Assembly (NCBI RefSeq): GCF_007859205.1 | Contig: NZ_VOHP01000006.1 | Span: 1-64,000 of the forward strand | Direction: 5' to 3' | DNA: 64,000 bases | From: Streptococcus sp. sy004 | GTDB taxonomy: Bacteria > Bacillota > Bacilli > Lactobacillales > Streptococcaceae | In this document: positions 10,184 to 18,708 of the stretch, in pieces | How the letters are laid out: each line of letters opens with the position of its first letter | Numbering within the stretch: the stretch's first letter is position 1 | The notes under the pieces: generated by a model | Database searches by the model: none | What the model saw: the letters and a program-made list of their open reading frames with translations, nothing else | Told to the model about the DNA's origin: nothing | Made by a program: the position numbers and the translations under genes

Positions 10184-10990
10184 TTAGTAATCTTCTAGGA
10201 TGTCACCGATTGGATCGTGTGACCCTGCACTAGCACTACCGTTGCCACCTTTTTTAGAAAGGTTAAGGTAGATGAAGGCAAGAGCAACACCGATAGCACC
10301 AAGGGCGATTAGTGTTAAATCATTAACGGCTGCAAGAGCAAAACCAAGGGCAAAGAATGGCCAAACTTCACGAGAAGCCATCATGTTGATAACCATAGCG
10401 AAACCTACGGCAACAACCATACCACCACCAACTTGCATACCACCACTTAGCCACTCTGGCATCAACTCAAGTGCAGCTTTTACGCTTTCAGAAGGAATGG
10501 CAAGCAAGAATGCAGCAGGAACAGCGATACGAAGACCTTGAAGAGAAAGAGCTACTAAATGATAGCGTTCAAGTGCAGCAAAGTCGCCACGTTCAGCAGC
10601 AGCATCAGCTCCGTGAACCAAACCGACAGATGCGGTACGAACGAGCATAGTCAAGAAAAGACCAGCAACAGCAAGTGGGATAGCAAGACCTTGAGCAACA
10701 CTAATGGCTTGATCTGAGAAGTCACCACCTTTAATCAAGATAATGGCAGCAGCAACGGAAGCAAGTGCCGCATCAGGTGCTACGGCAGCTCCGATATTTG
10801 CCCAACCAAGAGCGACAAATTGCAGTGTTCCACCTAGGATAACTCCAGGAATAAGGTTACCTGTTACCAAACCGATAAGGGTACAAGCAACGATTGGTTG
10901 ATGGAATTGGAATTGGTCAAGAATTCCTTCCATACCAGCAAGGAAGGCAACCACGACCACCAAGATCGCAGAAATAATTGAAATATCCAT
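10184..10990 (-). CDS. manM: Mannose PTS enzyme IIC
   Basis: The IIC membrane subunit (268 residues), which forms the sugar channel with IID. Many hydrophobic segments are visible, including ISAILVVVVAFLAGMEGILD at the N terminus and GNLIPGVILGGTLQFVALGW. Charged residues cluster at the C terminus. It is 24 bp after manL and co-transcribed with it. Confidence 0.95.
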   Translation of the reverse strand: MDISIISAILVVVVAFLAGMEGILDQFQFHQPIVACTLIGLVTGNLIPGVILGGTLQFVALGWANIGAAVAPDAALASVAAAIILIKGGDFSDQAISVAQGLAIPLAVAGLFLTMLVRTASVGLVHGADAAAERGDFAALERYHLVALSLQGLRIAVPAAFLLAIPSESVKAALELMPEWLSGGMQVGGGMVVAVGFAMVINMMASREVWPFFALGFALAAVNDLTLIALGAIGVALAFIYLNLSKKGGNGSASAGSHDPIGDILEDY

Positions 10991-11014
10991 GATAAATCCT
11001 TTCTTTTATATAGC

Positions 11015-12007
11015 TTATTTAACGTTTGCTTTGTTGATTAGGTCAAACAAGTCTTTTTTAGAATCATTTGGTACTTTACGGACGTCAAATTTGACACCAA
11101 GGTCACGTAATTTTTCAAAGACAGCAACATCGTCTTTGTCCATTGATAGCACATTGTTGACCATTGTTTTACCAGTTGAGTGAGCCATTGAACCAACGTT
11201 CAATTCTTCAATCTCAACTCCGCCCTCGATAGCACGAAGGGCATCCTGAGGTGTTTCAAATAAAATCAACGCATGAGTATTACCAAAGCGAGGGTCTTTT
11301 GAAACGTCAATCAATTTCTGGATTGGTACAACATTTGCTTTAACATTACCAGGAGCGGCTTGTTTAATCAATTGTTTACGTAATTCATCTTGAGAAACTG
11401 TATCAGATGCAACGATGATACGATCAGCTTTTGAAGCGGGTGTCCAACCTGTTGCGACTTGACCATGCAAGAGACGTGTGTCAATGCGAGCAAGGTTGAT
11501 TTTCAACTTACCATCACCAATAACTGTTCCTTCAGGAATAGCCCCTTGTGGTGCGTCGCTAGTTTTAGCAACAACAGGAGCGGCTTCAGCAGGGTTCAAT
11601 TCTTCTGGCAAGGCTTTAATCCCTTCTTTAGCCTCTTTGATAATGTTAGCTGCAACTTGCTCAACTCCAGCAGATGCATCCATCATGCGTTCTGTATAAG
11701 CTTGAATTAGCATAGGCAAGTTGAGGCCAGTGATGATGGCGAATTTACGCTCAGGATTTTCTCCCATGATTCGACTTGCTTGGTTGAAGGGTGAACCACT
11801 CCAAAGGTCAGCAAGGACAAGAATCTCATCATCAGCATCAAATTGAGCGATAGCATTGGTAAAGTGTGCGTAAAGATCATCTGGTCCTTCACTTGGCATG
11901 AAAGTGACAACTTGAACCTTTTCTTGTTCCCCGAAAATCATGGAACCTGATTGATGAATACCTTCAGCAAATTTACCATGGCTGGCAATAATAATACCGA
12001 TACCCAT
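11015..12007 (-). CDS. manL: Mannose PTS enzyme IIAB
   Basis: A fused IIAB protein of 330 residues. The IIA domain (1-135) has the phosphorylation site [10 protein letters not shown] with His10. A linker rich in Ala/Pro (about 140-165) leads to the IIB domain (about 168-330), with its phospho-His in [15 protein letters not shown]. It passes phosphate from HPr to the sugar. In streptococci ManL also contributes to glucose repression. First gene of the manLMNO operon, with a cre overlapping its promoter. Confidence 0.96.
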   Translation of the reverse strand: MGIGIIIASHGKFAEGIHQSGSMIFGEQEKVQVVTFMPSEGPDDLYAHFTNAIAQFDADDEILVLADLWSGSPFNQASRIMGENPERKFAIITGLNLPMLIQAYTERMMDASAGVEQVAANIIKEAKEGIKALPEELNPAEAAPVVAKTSDAPQGAIPEGTVIGDGKLKINLARIDTRLLHGQVATGWTPASKADRIIVASDTVSQDELRKQLIKQAAPGNVKANVVPIQKLIDVSKDPRFGNTHALILFETPQDALRAIEGGVEIEELNVGSMAHSTGKTMVNNVLSMDKDDVAVFEKLRDLGVKFDVRKVPNDSKKDLFDLINKANVK

Positions 12008-12092
12008 TCTTGATTTTCCTCCTTTTAATTATTTTTCATTTTGTGTCATACTAAATTAGTATCACCTTCAAACGAAATTCAAGAACATAGCT

Positions 12093-12121
12093 ATTTTAAA
12101 ACGTTTTCAAGAAAATGTCAA
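12093..12121 (-). promoter_or_regulatory. manL promoter with overlapping cre site
   Basis: On the minus strand TTGACA (12116-12121) and TAAAAT (12093-12098) are 17 bp apart. A cre-like sequence, TTGAAAACGTTTTAA (12096-12110), covers the spacer and part of the -10 box. CcpA binding there would block transcription directly. Confidence 0.8.
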
Positions 12122-12193
12122 GGTTATCTGAGAAAAAATCACAAAATTTATCAAAAATAGATGAAAATCAGTCAAAAGGAAAAATGACAAGCA

Positions 12194-12230
12194 TAAAAGA
12201 GATGCTCAAAACTATTGGGCATCTCTGATT
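12194..12230. terminator. Terminator of the HAD phosphatase gene
   Basis: A 12-bp stem with one G-T pair (12198-12209 with 12215-12226). It has a T tail on both strands and lies just after the minus-strand stop codon at 12232. Confidence 0.7.
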
Positions 12231-12231
12231 T

Positions 12232-13047
12232 TTATGTTAAAAAAAGTTGTTCTAATTGTTTGGCAACTCCATCCTCATTATTGGTCCAAGGCAATTGCTG
12301 ATCGGCAAATTCTAGAAGAATCGGATTGGCATTTTTCATGGCGTATCCTGTTTGGGCGAAAGCCAACATTTCAGTGTCGTTATGCTCATCACCAAAAGCG
12401 ATAAGGTCTTTTTTATCCAAGTTCAGAGCAGTTAATAAATGTTGCAGTGCCATTGCCTTATTGACACCTTTGGGAGAAAATTCCAAGATGTTCAAAGGCC
12501 CACCCCAAGAATCCACTTCGATGTCGTGGTTAAATTGCTCTTTGATGTTTTGAGCTAGAGCATACTTGTCTTTGGCTCTTGTTTTCATCAAAAGAGCATT
12601 TGGTCCAGTGCTAATCTTGTTTGCCACCAATTCTAACTCGTCTGTGATTTCTTTAAGCCCAAATAGTTTAGGGTCAATCTGGTCACGATGGTCAAAATTG
12701 ATAAAGAGCTTATCTCGATATTCTGTAGCTAGAAAATCAAGTTCGATTTCTTCTTTAATGTCGAGTAATTTCCAGATGTATTTTGGATCAAGACGAATGT
12801 CCAATTCATGTGGCCAATCTTGCTCTGGTAGATGAACCAAGGAACCGTTGAAATTGATCATCGGTGTTTTTAAGCCTAATTGACGATAATAATTAATGGC
12901 CATACGGTAGGGACGTCCAGTCGCAATGATAATTGTGTGTCCCAAAGCTTCAACTTTTTTTAGCGTTTCAACAGTATAGGTAGAGATGGTTTCATCACTA
13001 TGGAGAAGAGTACCATCTAAATCAATTGCAATTATTTTTTTAGTCAT
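12232..13047 (-). CDS. HAD hydrolase, Cof/IIB subfamily
   Basis: A cytoplasmic phosphatase of 271 residues in the HAD superfamily, Cof subfamily. Motif I is AIDLDGTLLHSD near the N terminus, motif II ATGRPYRM, and motif IV GDEHNDTEMLAF. Substrates of this family are usually sugar or cofactor phosphates; the specific one cannot be told. The ATG at 13047 keeps motif I close to the N terminus. An extended -10 box ends only 6 bases before this ATG, so the mRNA may lack a leader. Confidence 0.88.
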   Translation of the reverse strand: MTKKIIAIDLDGTLLHSDETISTYTVETLKKVEALGHTIIIATGRPYRMAINYYRQLGLKTPMINFNGSLVHLPEQDWPHELDIRLDPKYIWKLLDIKEEIELDFLATEYRDKLFINFDHRDQIDPKLFGLKEITDELELVANKISTGPNALLMKTRAKDKYALAQNIKEQFNHDIEVDSWGGPLNILEFSPKGVNKAMALQHLLTALNLDKKDLIAFGDEHNDTEMLAFAQTGYAMKNANPILLEFADQQLPWTNNEDGVAKQLEQLFLT

Positions 13048-13053
13048 GTTCCT

Positions 13054-13062
13054 ATTATAACA
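13054..13062 (-). promoter_or_regulatory. Extended -10 promoter at the HAD start codon
   Basis: On the minus strand TGTTATAAT has its TATAAT at 13054-13059. Six bases (AGGAAC) separate it from the ATG, placing the expected +1 on the A of the start codon. No convincing -35 box is seen. Confidence 0.6.
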
Positions 13063-13168
13063 AATTGTGACAAAAAGTTGTGAAAATGAGTAAAAATTAG
13101 ATAAAAATGTCAAAACCTAACAAACACTTCACAAGATGGGTTAATCAACGGCATTTATTTCTTCCTAT

Positions 13169-13181
13169 GTTATAATAGGAA
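13169..13181 (+). promoter_or_regulatory. Promoter of the DUF1361 gene
   Basis: Extended -10 TGTTATAAT with TATAAT at 13171-13176. The 13-mer GTTATAATAGGAA is identical to that at the divergent HAD promoter. It also forms an inverted repeat, TTCCTAT (13162-13168) with ATAGGAA (13175-13181). Confidence 0.6.
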
Positions 13182-13208
13182 AATAGTTTTGCAAGAAGGA
13201 GAGATGAC

Positions 13209-13799
13209 ATGAAATTAAAAATGAGTTTGATTCATCTATTTTGGGTGGTTATATCGGCTGGGATTTTTCGTTATATGACCAGTGGCCCTAATCTGATTTG
13301 GAACATGTTTTTGGCCTTGGTGGCCTTGGATTTTGCTTACCTAGCCTATCGCACGAAAAATACCTTTTTGAAGATTGTAAGTGTGTTACTGTGGTTACTC
13401 TTTTATCCCAATACCTTTTACATGTTGACAGATATTATTCACATGTCCTTTGCAGATCAAGCTCTATGGGATCGTTTGAGTATGATTATGTTTATGCTTT
13501 ATGTGTCTAGTATCTTGTTTGGTGTCTTGTCTGGTGTCTTGAGTTTGCAGTTGATTTTCAATAGCCTGGGCGTGAAAAATATCTATCTTCGCTATTTGGT
13601 TATTACTAACTTATCTTTTTTATCAAGTTTTGCCATTCATATTGGTCGCTATGCTCGCCTAAACTCATGGGATGCCCTAATGAATCCTATGACAGTGGTT
13701 GATAGTATGGTTGAAGTGGTGTCTTGGTCAGCCCTACCTTTTATCGCTGGCTTTACCTTTTTACAGATGATGACCTTGATTTTCTTAGATAGAGAATAG
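13209..13799 (+). CDS. DUF1361 membrane protein
   Basis: An integral membrane protein of 196 residues with about six hydrophobic segments. The DUF1361 signature appears as WLLFYPNTFYMLTDIIH (about 62-78) and FAIHIGRYARLNSWD (about 140-154). The function of the family is unknown. GAAGGAGAGATGAC precedes the ATG. It is divergent from the HAD gene and not clearly in an operon. Confidence 0.85.
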   Translation: MKLKMSLIHLFWVVISAGIFRYMTSGPNLIWNMFLALVALDFAYLAYRTKNTFLKIVSVLLWLLFYPNTFYMLTDIIHMSFADQALWDRLSMIMFMLYVSSILFGVLSGVLSLQLIFNSLGVKNIYLRYLVITNLSFLSSFAIHIGRYARLNSWDALMNPMTVVDSMVEVVSWSALPFIAGFTFLQMMTLIFLDRE

Positions 13800-13857
13800 A
13801 ATATACGCATATTTTTGTGTGTATTTTTATTTTTGTTTAATTTCATTTTTAAAAACC

Positions 13858-13886
13858 TTGAAAGACGTACATTTTTATGTTAATAT
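13858..13886 (+). promoter_or_regulatory. Promoter of the purine permease gene
   Basis: TTGAAA (13858-13863) and TAATAT (13881-13886) with a 17-bp spacer. The leader is short and shows no purine-riboswitch aptamer. Confidence 0.55.
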
Positions 13887-13922
13887 ATCTATATCGTTCT
13901 AAAAAGGAGTTTTGTAATCAAA

Positions 13923-15335
13923 ATGGAAACATTTTTCAAGTTAAAAGAGCATGGCACGACGATTCGTAGAGAAGTTATAGCTGGGGTAACGACTTTCTTT
14001 GCGATGTCTTATATTCTTTTTGTCAATCCAGCGATGTTGGCTCAGACAGGAATGCCGATTCAGGGTGTTTTTCTAGCAACTATTATTGGCTCAGTTGTGG
14101 GCACCTTAATTATGGCACTTTATGCCAATGTTCCTTATGCACAAGCACCAGGGATGGGGATGAATGCCTTCTTTACCTACACAGTTGTATTTAGTCTTGG
14201 TTATACTTGGCAGGAAGCTTTGGCTATGGTCTTTCTTTGTGGCTGTATTGCCATGGTTATTACCTTGAGTAAATTACGTCAGGTCATTATCGTTTCCATT
14301 CCAGAAACGCTTAAACATGCCATTGGTGGTGGTATTGGTATTTTTCTGACCTATCTAGGGATTAAAAATGCAGGACTTTTGAATTTTACCTTGAATCCGA
14401 ATACCTACACCGTTCTGGGTGACGGGGCAGATAAGGCAGGGGCAACCATTGTCGGTAATGCCTCAGCAGTTCCTGCTCTCGTTTCTTTTGATAATGCTGG
14501 TGTGGTATTGTCGCTTTGTGCGATTGTCATTACTGCTATCTTTGTCATTCGTCATGTTAAAGGCGGTATCATGCTAGCCATGATTACAACTACCTTGCTG
14601 GCTGTTTTACTTGGCATTGTTGACTTATCAGCTATTGATTTTACCTCGAATAATATTGTGACAGCCTTTCAGGACTTGGGACTGGTGTTTGGTGCAGCTT
14701 TTACAGGCTTAAGGACCTTATTTTCTGATTCTAGTCGTTTATTAGAGGTTGTAATGACTGTATTTGCTTTTGCCTTGACAGACATGTTTGATACAATCGG
14801 AACCTTGATTGGAACCAGTCAAAAAGCTCAGATTTTTAAGACGACCAATGAAAATGCTAAGGACTTGGATCCAAAAATGGAAAAAGCCCTCTATGCTGAT
14901 ATGTTAGCGACAACAGCAGGAGCCGTGGTTGGCACGTCAAATGTAACAACTTATGTAGAATCAGCGGCAGGTATCGCAGCAGGTGGTCGAACTGGTCTAA
15001 CTGCCTTAGTGGTGGCAGCATGCTTTATGGTATCTAGTTTCTTCAGTCCACTTTTGGCGGTTATTCCTACTCAAGCGACGGCAGCAGTGTTGATTATGGT
15101 TGGTATTATGATGATTTCTAGTCTGAAACATGTTGAGTGGGATGATATGGGTCAAGCTATTCCAGCCTTCTTTGCGTCAATTTTCATGGGCTTTGGCTAT
15201 AGTTTGACTAATGGTATTGCTTTTGGCTTTCTCTTTTACACCCTTAGTAAACTAGTTCAAGGACGAGTTAAGGATATTCAACCGATAATATGGATTTTGG
15301 ATATTCTCTTTATTGTTAACTTTTTGTTAATCTAA
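13923..15335 (+). CDS. Purine permease, AzgA/PbuG type (NCS2 superfamily)
   Basis: A transporter of 470 residues with 12 or more hydrophobic segments. The start METFFKLKEHGTTIRREVIAGVTTFFAMSYILFVNP, YAQAPGMGMNAFFTYT, and DMFDTIGTLIGTSQKA followed later by GTSNVTTYVESAAGIAAGGRTG are typical of AzgA/PbuG proton-coupled importers of adenine, guanine or hypoxanthine. Substrate choice cannot be read from sequence. It has its own promoter and terminator. AAAAAGGAG precedes the ATG. Confidence 0.9.
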   Translation: METFFKLKEHGTTIRREVIAGVTTFFAMSYILFVNPAMLAQTGMPIQGVFLATIIGSVVGTLIMALYANVPYAQAPGMGMNAFFTYTVVFSLGYTWQEALAMVFLCGCIAMVITLSKLRQVIIVSIPETLKHAIGGGIGIFLTYLGIKNAGLLNFTLNPNTYTVLGDGADKAGATIVGNASAVPALVSFDNAGVVLSLCAIVITAIFVIRHVKGGIMLAMITTTLLAVLLGIVDLSAIDFTSNNIVTAFQDLGLVFGAAFTGLRTLFSDSSRLLEVVMTVFAFALTDMFDTIGTLIGTSQKAQIFKTTNENAKDLDPKMEKALYADMLATTAGAVVGTSNVTTYVESAAGIAAGGRTGLTALVVAACFMVSSFFSPLLAVIPTQATAAVLIMVGIMMISSLKHVEWDDMGQAIPAFFASIFMGFGYSLTNGIAFGFLFYTLSKLVQGRVKDIQPIIWILDILFIVNFLLI

Positions 15336-15340
15336 GATGG

Positions 15341-15368
15341 AAAACTAGGGGTAACTCTAGTTTTTTTA
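15341..15368 (+). terminator. Terminator of the purine permease gene
   Basis: A 10-bp stem including one G-T pair (15341-15350 with 15355-15364), loop GTAA, then a run of T to 15367. Confidence 0.8.
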
Positions 15369-15403
15369 TTTATCAGTTGTGACTGGTTTAGGAAATTAAA
15401 TTG

Positions 15404-15412
15404 TGTTAAAAT
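15404..15412 (+). promoter_or_regulatory. Extended -10 promoter at the tsaE start codon
   Basis: TGTTAAAAT with TAAAAT at 15407-15412. The six bases AGGAAT separate it from the ATG at 15419, so transcription is expected to begin at the start codon itself. The layout matches the HAD promoter near 13054. Confidence 0.55.
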
Positions 15413-15418
15413 AGGAAT

Positions 15419-15862
15419 ATGTTTGACATTTGTAACGAAGATGAATTGATTGCTTTTGGTTATCGTATTGGTCAAGCCTTGGAAGCGGGTCATGTGCTAG
15501 TGTTGACAGGGGATTTAGGTGCAGGTAAAACCACCTTGACCAAGGGAATCGCCAAAGGTCTAGGGATTGATCAAATGATTAAGAGCCCAACTTATACCAT
15601 TGTCAGAGAGTATGAGGGGCGTTTGCCTTTATATCACTTAGATGTTTATCGTATTGGTAATGACCCAGATTCTATTGATTTAGATGAGTTTTTGTATGGC
15701 AATGGTGTCACTGTTATTGAATGGGGACACTTATTGGGTGCAGATTTTACGAATGATTATATGGAAGTTGTGATCGAAACAAAAGACGTTGGTCGTCGTG
15801 TGTCATTAGTCCCTAAGGGAAAACGATCCAATCAACTAAAGGAGGTCATTAGTCATGGCTGA
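15419..15862 (+). CDS. tsaE: tRNA t6A biosynthesis ATPase TsaE
   Basis: A P-loop ATPase of 147 residues needed, with TsaB, TsaC and TsaD, to make N6-threonylcarbamoyl-adenosine in ANN-reading tRNAs. Walker A is GDLGAGKTT (31-39). The conserved SPTYTIVREYEG and the DVYRI segment are present, with VIEWG near residue 101. It overlaps the GNAT gene by 8 bases and heads the tsaE-GNAT-brpA operon known in streptococci. Confidence 0.95.
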   Translation: MFDICNEDELIAFGYRIGQALEAGHVLVLTGDLGAGKTTLTKGIAKGLGIDQMIKSPTYTIVREYEGRLPLYHLDVYRIGNDPDSIDLDEFLYGNGVTVIEWGHLLGADFTNDYMEVVIETKDVGRRVSLVPKGKRSNQLKEVISHG

Positions 15863-16376
15863 ACAAGAATTTATCATCAAAGAAGCAGAACCAAATGATG
15901 CCAAAGCACTGGTTGAAACCCTCAATCAGATAGGGGGAGAAAGTGAATTTATTACCTTGGACGAGGCGGGCATTTTGATGACAACTGAGCAGATGGTTGA
16001 TTTTATCAAGCATCGACAAGAATCGGTCAATCAGCTCTGCTTGCTAGTGAAAAAAGGTTCAGAAGTGGTTGGGGTTCTTAATGTTACCAGTGATTTTCAT
16101 GAACGTGTCAATCATATTGGAGATATTTTTATCGGCATCAAAAAACAGTATTGGGGTTATGGTTTAGGTCAAGTTTTGATGGCTGAAACAATTGAGTGGG
16201 CTAAACAATCTGGAGTGATTCGTCGTTTGGAATTAACCGTGCAAAAACGAAATCAGCGTGCCGTCCATGTTTATGAAAAGATTGGTTTTGAGATAGAAGG
16301 TGTTAAGAAACGTGGTGCCAAAACAAGTACAGGCGAGTTTCTTGATGTCTATATCATGGGAAAAATGATTGATTAG
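15855..16376 (+). CDS. GNAT family N-acetyltransferase
   Basis: A cytoplasmic acetyltransferase of 173 residues. The acetyl-CoA-binding motif A is IKKQYWGYGLGQVLM (about 94-108) and motif B NQRAVHVYEKIGFEIEG follows. The C-terminal segment (RGAKTSTGEFLDVYIMGK) resembles RimJ/RimL-like or polyamine-type acetyltransferases. The substrate is not known. AAAGGAG precedes the ATG, which overlaps tsaE, so translation is probably coupled. Confidence 0.88.
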   Translation: MAEQEFIIKEAEPNDAKALVETLNQIGGESEFITLDEAGILMTTEQMVDFIKHRQESVNQLCLLVKKGSEVVGVLNVTSDFHERVNHIGDIFIGIKKQYWGYGLGQVLMAETIEWAKQSGVIRRLELTVQKRNQRAVHVYEKIGFEIEGVKKRGAKTSTGEFLDVYIMGKMID

Positions 16377-16385
16377 GAAGACAGC

Positions 16386-17729
16386 ATGAGCATTGGAAAA
16401 AAAATTAGTATCATGATTGTTGCGATTTTAGCAACAACAGCACTAGCAGTGGGGCTTTATTTTACGACCCTATCTAGTTTCACGAATAGTGAATTTGCAA
16501 AAACCTTTAAGAACTATCAAACCTCGAAAAATGTTAGTCAAGCCATTAAGCAGACCAAACCTTTTTCTATACTGTTAATGGGAGTGGATACAGGTAGTGC
16601 CGATAGGACAGACCGTTGGCAGGGTAATAGTGACTCCATGATTTTGGTGACGGTTAATCCTAAAACTAAAAAAACGACTATGACCAGTTTGGAACGAGAT
16701 ATTTTAATCAAATTGTCAGGACCAAAGAAAAATGACATGACCGGAGTTGAGGCCAAATTAAATGCTGCCTATGCTGCTGGTGGTGCTCAGATGGCTATTA
16801 TGACAGTTCAGGATTTGCTGGATATTACCATTGATTATTACATGCAGATCAATATGCAGGGCATGGTTGACTTGGTTGATGCAGTTGGTGGAATTACTGT
16901 TACCAATAATTTTGATTTTCCGATTCAAATATATGAACAAGAGCCAGCCTATACAGCAACAGTGCCTGTAGGAACTCACAAAATCAATGGCGATCAAGCT
17001 TTAGTTTATGCTCGCATGCGTTATGACGATCCAGATGGTGATTATGGACGCCAAAAACGTCAACGAGAAGTTATCAAGAAAATCATGGCGAAAATTTTAG
17101 CCTTGGACAGCATTAGTAACTACCGTAAAATTCTTTCAGCAGTCAGCAGTAACATGCAGACTAACGTGGAAATATCAACGAAAACTATTCCTAAGTTGTT
17201 GGGCTATCGAGAGGCCTTGAAAAATATCAAGAGCTATCAACTTCGTGGAGAAGATGCCACTATGGCTGATGGCGGTTCTTATCAAGTTGTGACGGCAGAG
17301 CATCTTTTGGACATTCAAAATCGCATTAAGACAGAGTTAGGTTTGAAAACAAATCAGTCGAAATTAAAAACCAGTGCAGTCGTTTATGAAACCTTATATG
17401 GTTTAGACAGTAAGATTGACATCAATGAGAGTAAATCATCAACTGAAAGTAGTCAGGATACCGAAGATAGCTCTTCAGAAGAAACAGAGTCACAAGTTAG
17501 CAGTTACGAGAGTAGTCCTATTGTTAATGTGCCAGCGAGTGAGCAATCAGTTGTTCCTGTTGTACCAGAAGTTAGCCAAGCAATACAAGAGGTCTATCCA
17601 AGTTATTCTGAAATTTCCCCTGTGTACTCTACCCCTGTAGAACCAGTTTATGAGCAGTCAGTTGTTCCTAATGTAGTTGAAACGCCACAAGCAGTAGAAA
17701 CCCCTGTTATTACTCCTGTAGTAGAATAA
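16386..17729 (+). CDS. brpA: LytR-CpsA-Psr family protein BrpA
   Basis: A membrane-anchored LCP phosphotransferase of 447 residues that transfers glycopolymers from lipid carriers to peptidoglycan. One membrane segment (about 9-30) is followed by the LCP domain (about 60-230) with FSILLMGVDTG, LERDILIKL, LNAAYAAGG and QALVYARMRYDDPDGDYGRQKRQREVI-type Arg/Asp residues. The tail (about 345-447) is Ser/Glu-rich then Pro/Val-rich with the repeated SVVP element. Its place after tsaE and a GNAT gene matches brpA in Streptococcus mutans. Confidence 0.9.
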   Translation: MSIGKKISIMIVAILATTALAVGLYFTTLSSFTNSEFAKTFKNYQTSKNVSQAIKQTKPFSILLMGVDTGSADRTDRWQGNSDSMILVTVNPKTKKTTMTSLERDILIKLSGPKKNDMTGVEAKLNAAYAAGGAQMAIMTVQDLLDITIDYYMQINMQGMVDLVDAVGGITVTNNFDFPIQIYEQEPAYTATVPVGTHKINGDQALVYARMRYDDPDGDYGRQKRQREVIKKIMAKILALDSISNYRKILSAVSSNMQTNVEISTKTIPKLLGYREALKNIKSYQLRGEDATMADGGSYQVVTAEHLLDIQNRIKTELGLKTNQSKLKTSAVVYETLYGLDSKIDINESKSSTESSQDTEDSSSEETESQVSSYESSPIVNVPASEQSVVPVVPEVSQAIQEVYPSYSEISPVYSTPVEPVYEQSVVPNVVETPQAVETPVITPVVE

Positions 17730-17746
17730 AATTTATCATAAAAAAT

Positions 17747-17776
17747 AACCTAGAAGTGATTTTCTAGGTTGTTTTT
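17747..17776. terminator. Bidirectional terminator between brpA and the convergent gene
   Basis: A 9-bp stem AACCTAGAA/TTCTAGGTT (17747-17755, 17762-17770). It is flanked by A-rich sequence on the left and T-rich sequence on the right. Confidence 0.85.
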
Positions 17777-18097
17777 CTATTGAGATTTATCAGAAGTTGA
17801 TAAGAGTTTTGCCGTTTTGTATTTATTTAATAATTTATTGATTTCTTGCATGGTTGCTTGGACTTCTGTCTGAAAGACTCTGGTTTGATAAGATAAATCC
17901 TGTCCTAGCTTACTGACTGCTTGGCTTTCTTTTTGAATAGTTGCTAAGCTATCTTGAGCTTTAGAGAAATCTTGTTTGCCTTGTTTCAGACGATTGGTTT
18001 TATCCTTGACTTCTGCTTCGATGACTTGACGATTGTCATAGAGTTTATAAAGCGTTGCTCCTACCAATCCTGACAAGATAAAGGTTTTTAATTTCAT
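17777..18097 (-). CDS. Small YtxH-like membrane-associated protein
   Basis: A protein of 106 residues. The N terminus (KTFILSGLVGATLYKLY) is a short hydrophobic segment, followed by a charged helical or coiled-coil region rich in Lys, Gln and Glu. This layout resembles YtxH-type proteins. The function is not known. It overlaps the end of the HIT gene by 4 bases (ATGA), so the two are co-transcribed, an arrangement seen in other streptococci. Confidence 0.75.
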   Translation of the reverse strand: MKLKTFILSGLVGATLYKLYDNRQVIEAEVKDKTNRLKQGKQDFSKAQDSLATIQKESQAVSKLGQDLSYQTRVFQTEVQATMQEINKLLNKYKTAKLLSTSDKSQ

Positions 18098-18513
18098 TTT
18101 TCTACCTCATCTGTGATTGCCTTAGCTAACTGACTGAGTTGTTCAAAGTCAGGTTCATTGGTTTTGAAGTCAATAGTTAAGCAGTCTTCATCATTAAATC
18201 TTGGAATAAGATGAATATGGGCATGAAAGACGGTCTGTCCAGCCACTGCTTCGCTATTATTAAGCACATTAAGCCCACTAGCTCCAGTAACGGTTTGTAA
18301 GCGACGTGCTAGTTGTGGAATAGGGGCAAAGACCTGTTGGGCAGTTTCTGAATCCATATCTAAGAGATTACGAACATGTTTTTTAGGGATAACAAGGGTA
18401 TGCCCTTTAGTGACTTGAGTGATGTCTAAAAAGGCGAGAACGTGTTCATCTTCATAGACTTTGCTAGCAGGAATGTCACCTGCAACGATTTGACAAAAAA
18501 TACATTTTTGCAT
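18094..18513 (-). CDS. hit: HIT family nucleotide-binding protein
   Basis: A histidine-triad protein of 139 residues. The catalytic motif is HAHIHLIP (about 98-105) and zinc-type cysteines CIFCQI are at the N terminus. Family members hydrolyse nucleotide phosphoramidates such as AMP-lysine. It is divergent from ecsA, the common streptococcal arrangement, and followed by the small YtxH-like gene. Confidence 0.92.
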   Translation of the reverse strand: MQKCIFCQIVAGDIPASKVYEDEHVLAFLDITQVTKGHTLVIPKKHVRNLLDMDSETAQQVFAPIPQLARRLQTVTGASGLNVLNNSEAVAGQTVFHAHIHLIPRFNDEDCLTIDFKTNEPDFEQLSQLAKAITDEVEK

Positions 18514-18708
18514 AAGCTCAACCTTCTTTTCTTTAATTTACTATCAGTATAGCATATTGTTAGTCACTGGTCTGTGAAAAAGTCATTTTATGATTGATTA
18601 GATTGCTTTAAGAAAATGAGAATGGATTTCTTTTGTTTTGTTTAGGATTTTGTCTAAATCAAATAATATGATAAAATGAAAGGTAATCTTATAACAAGGA
18701 AAATGACG

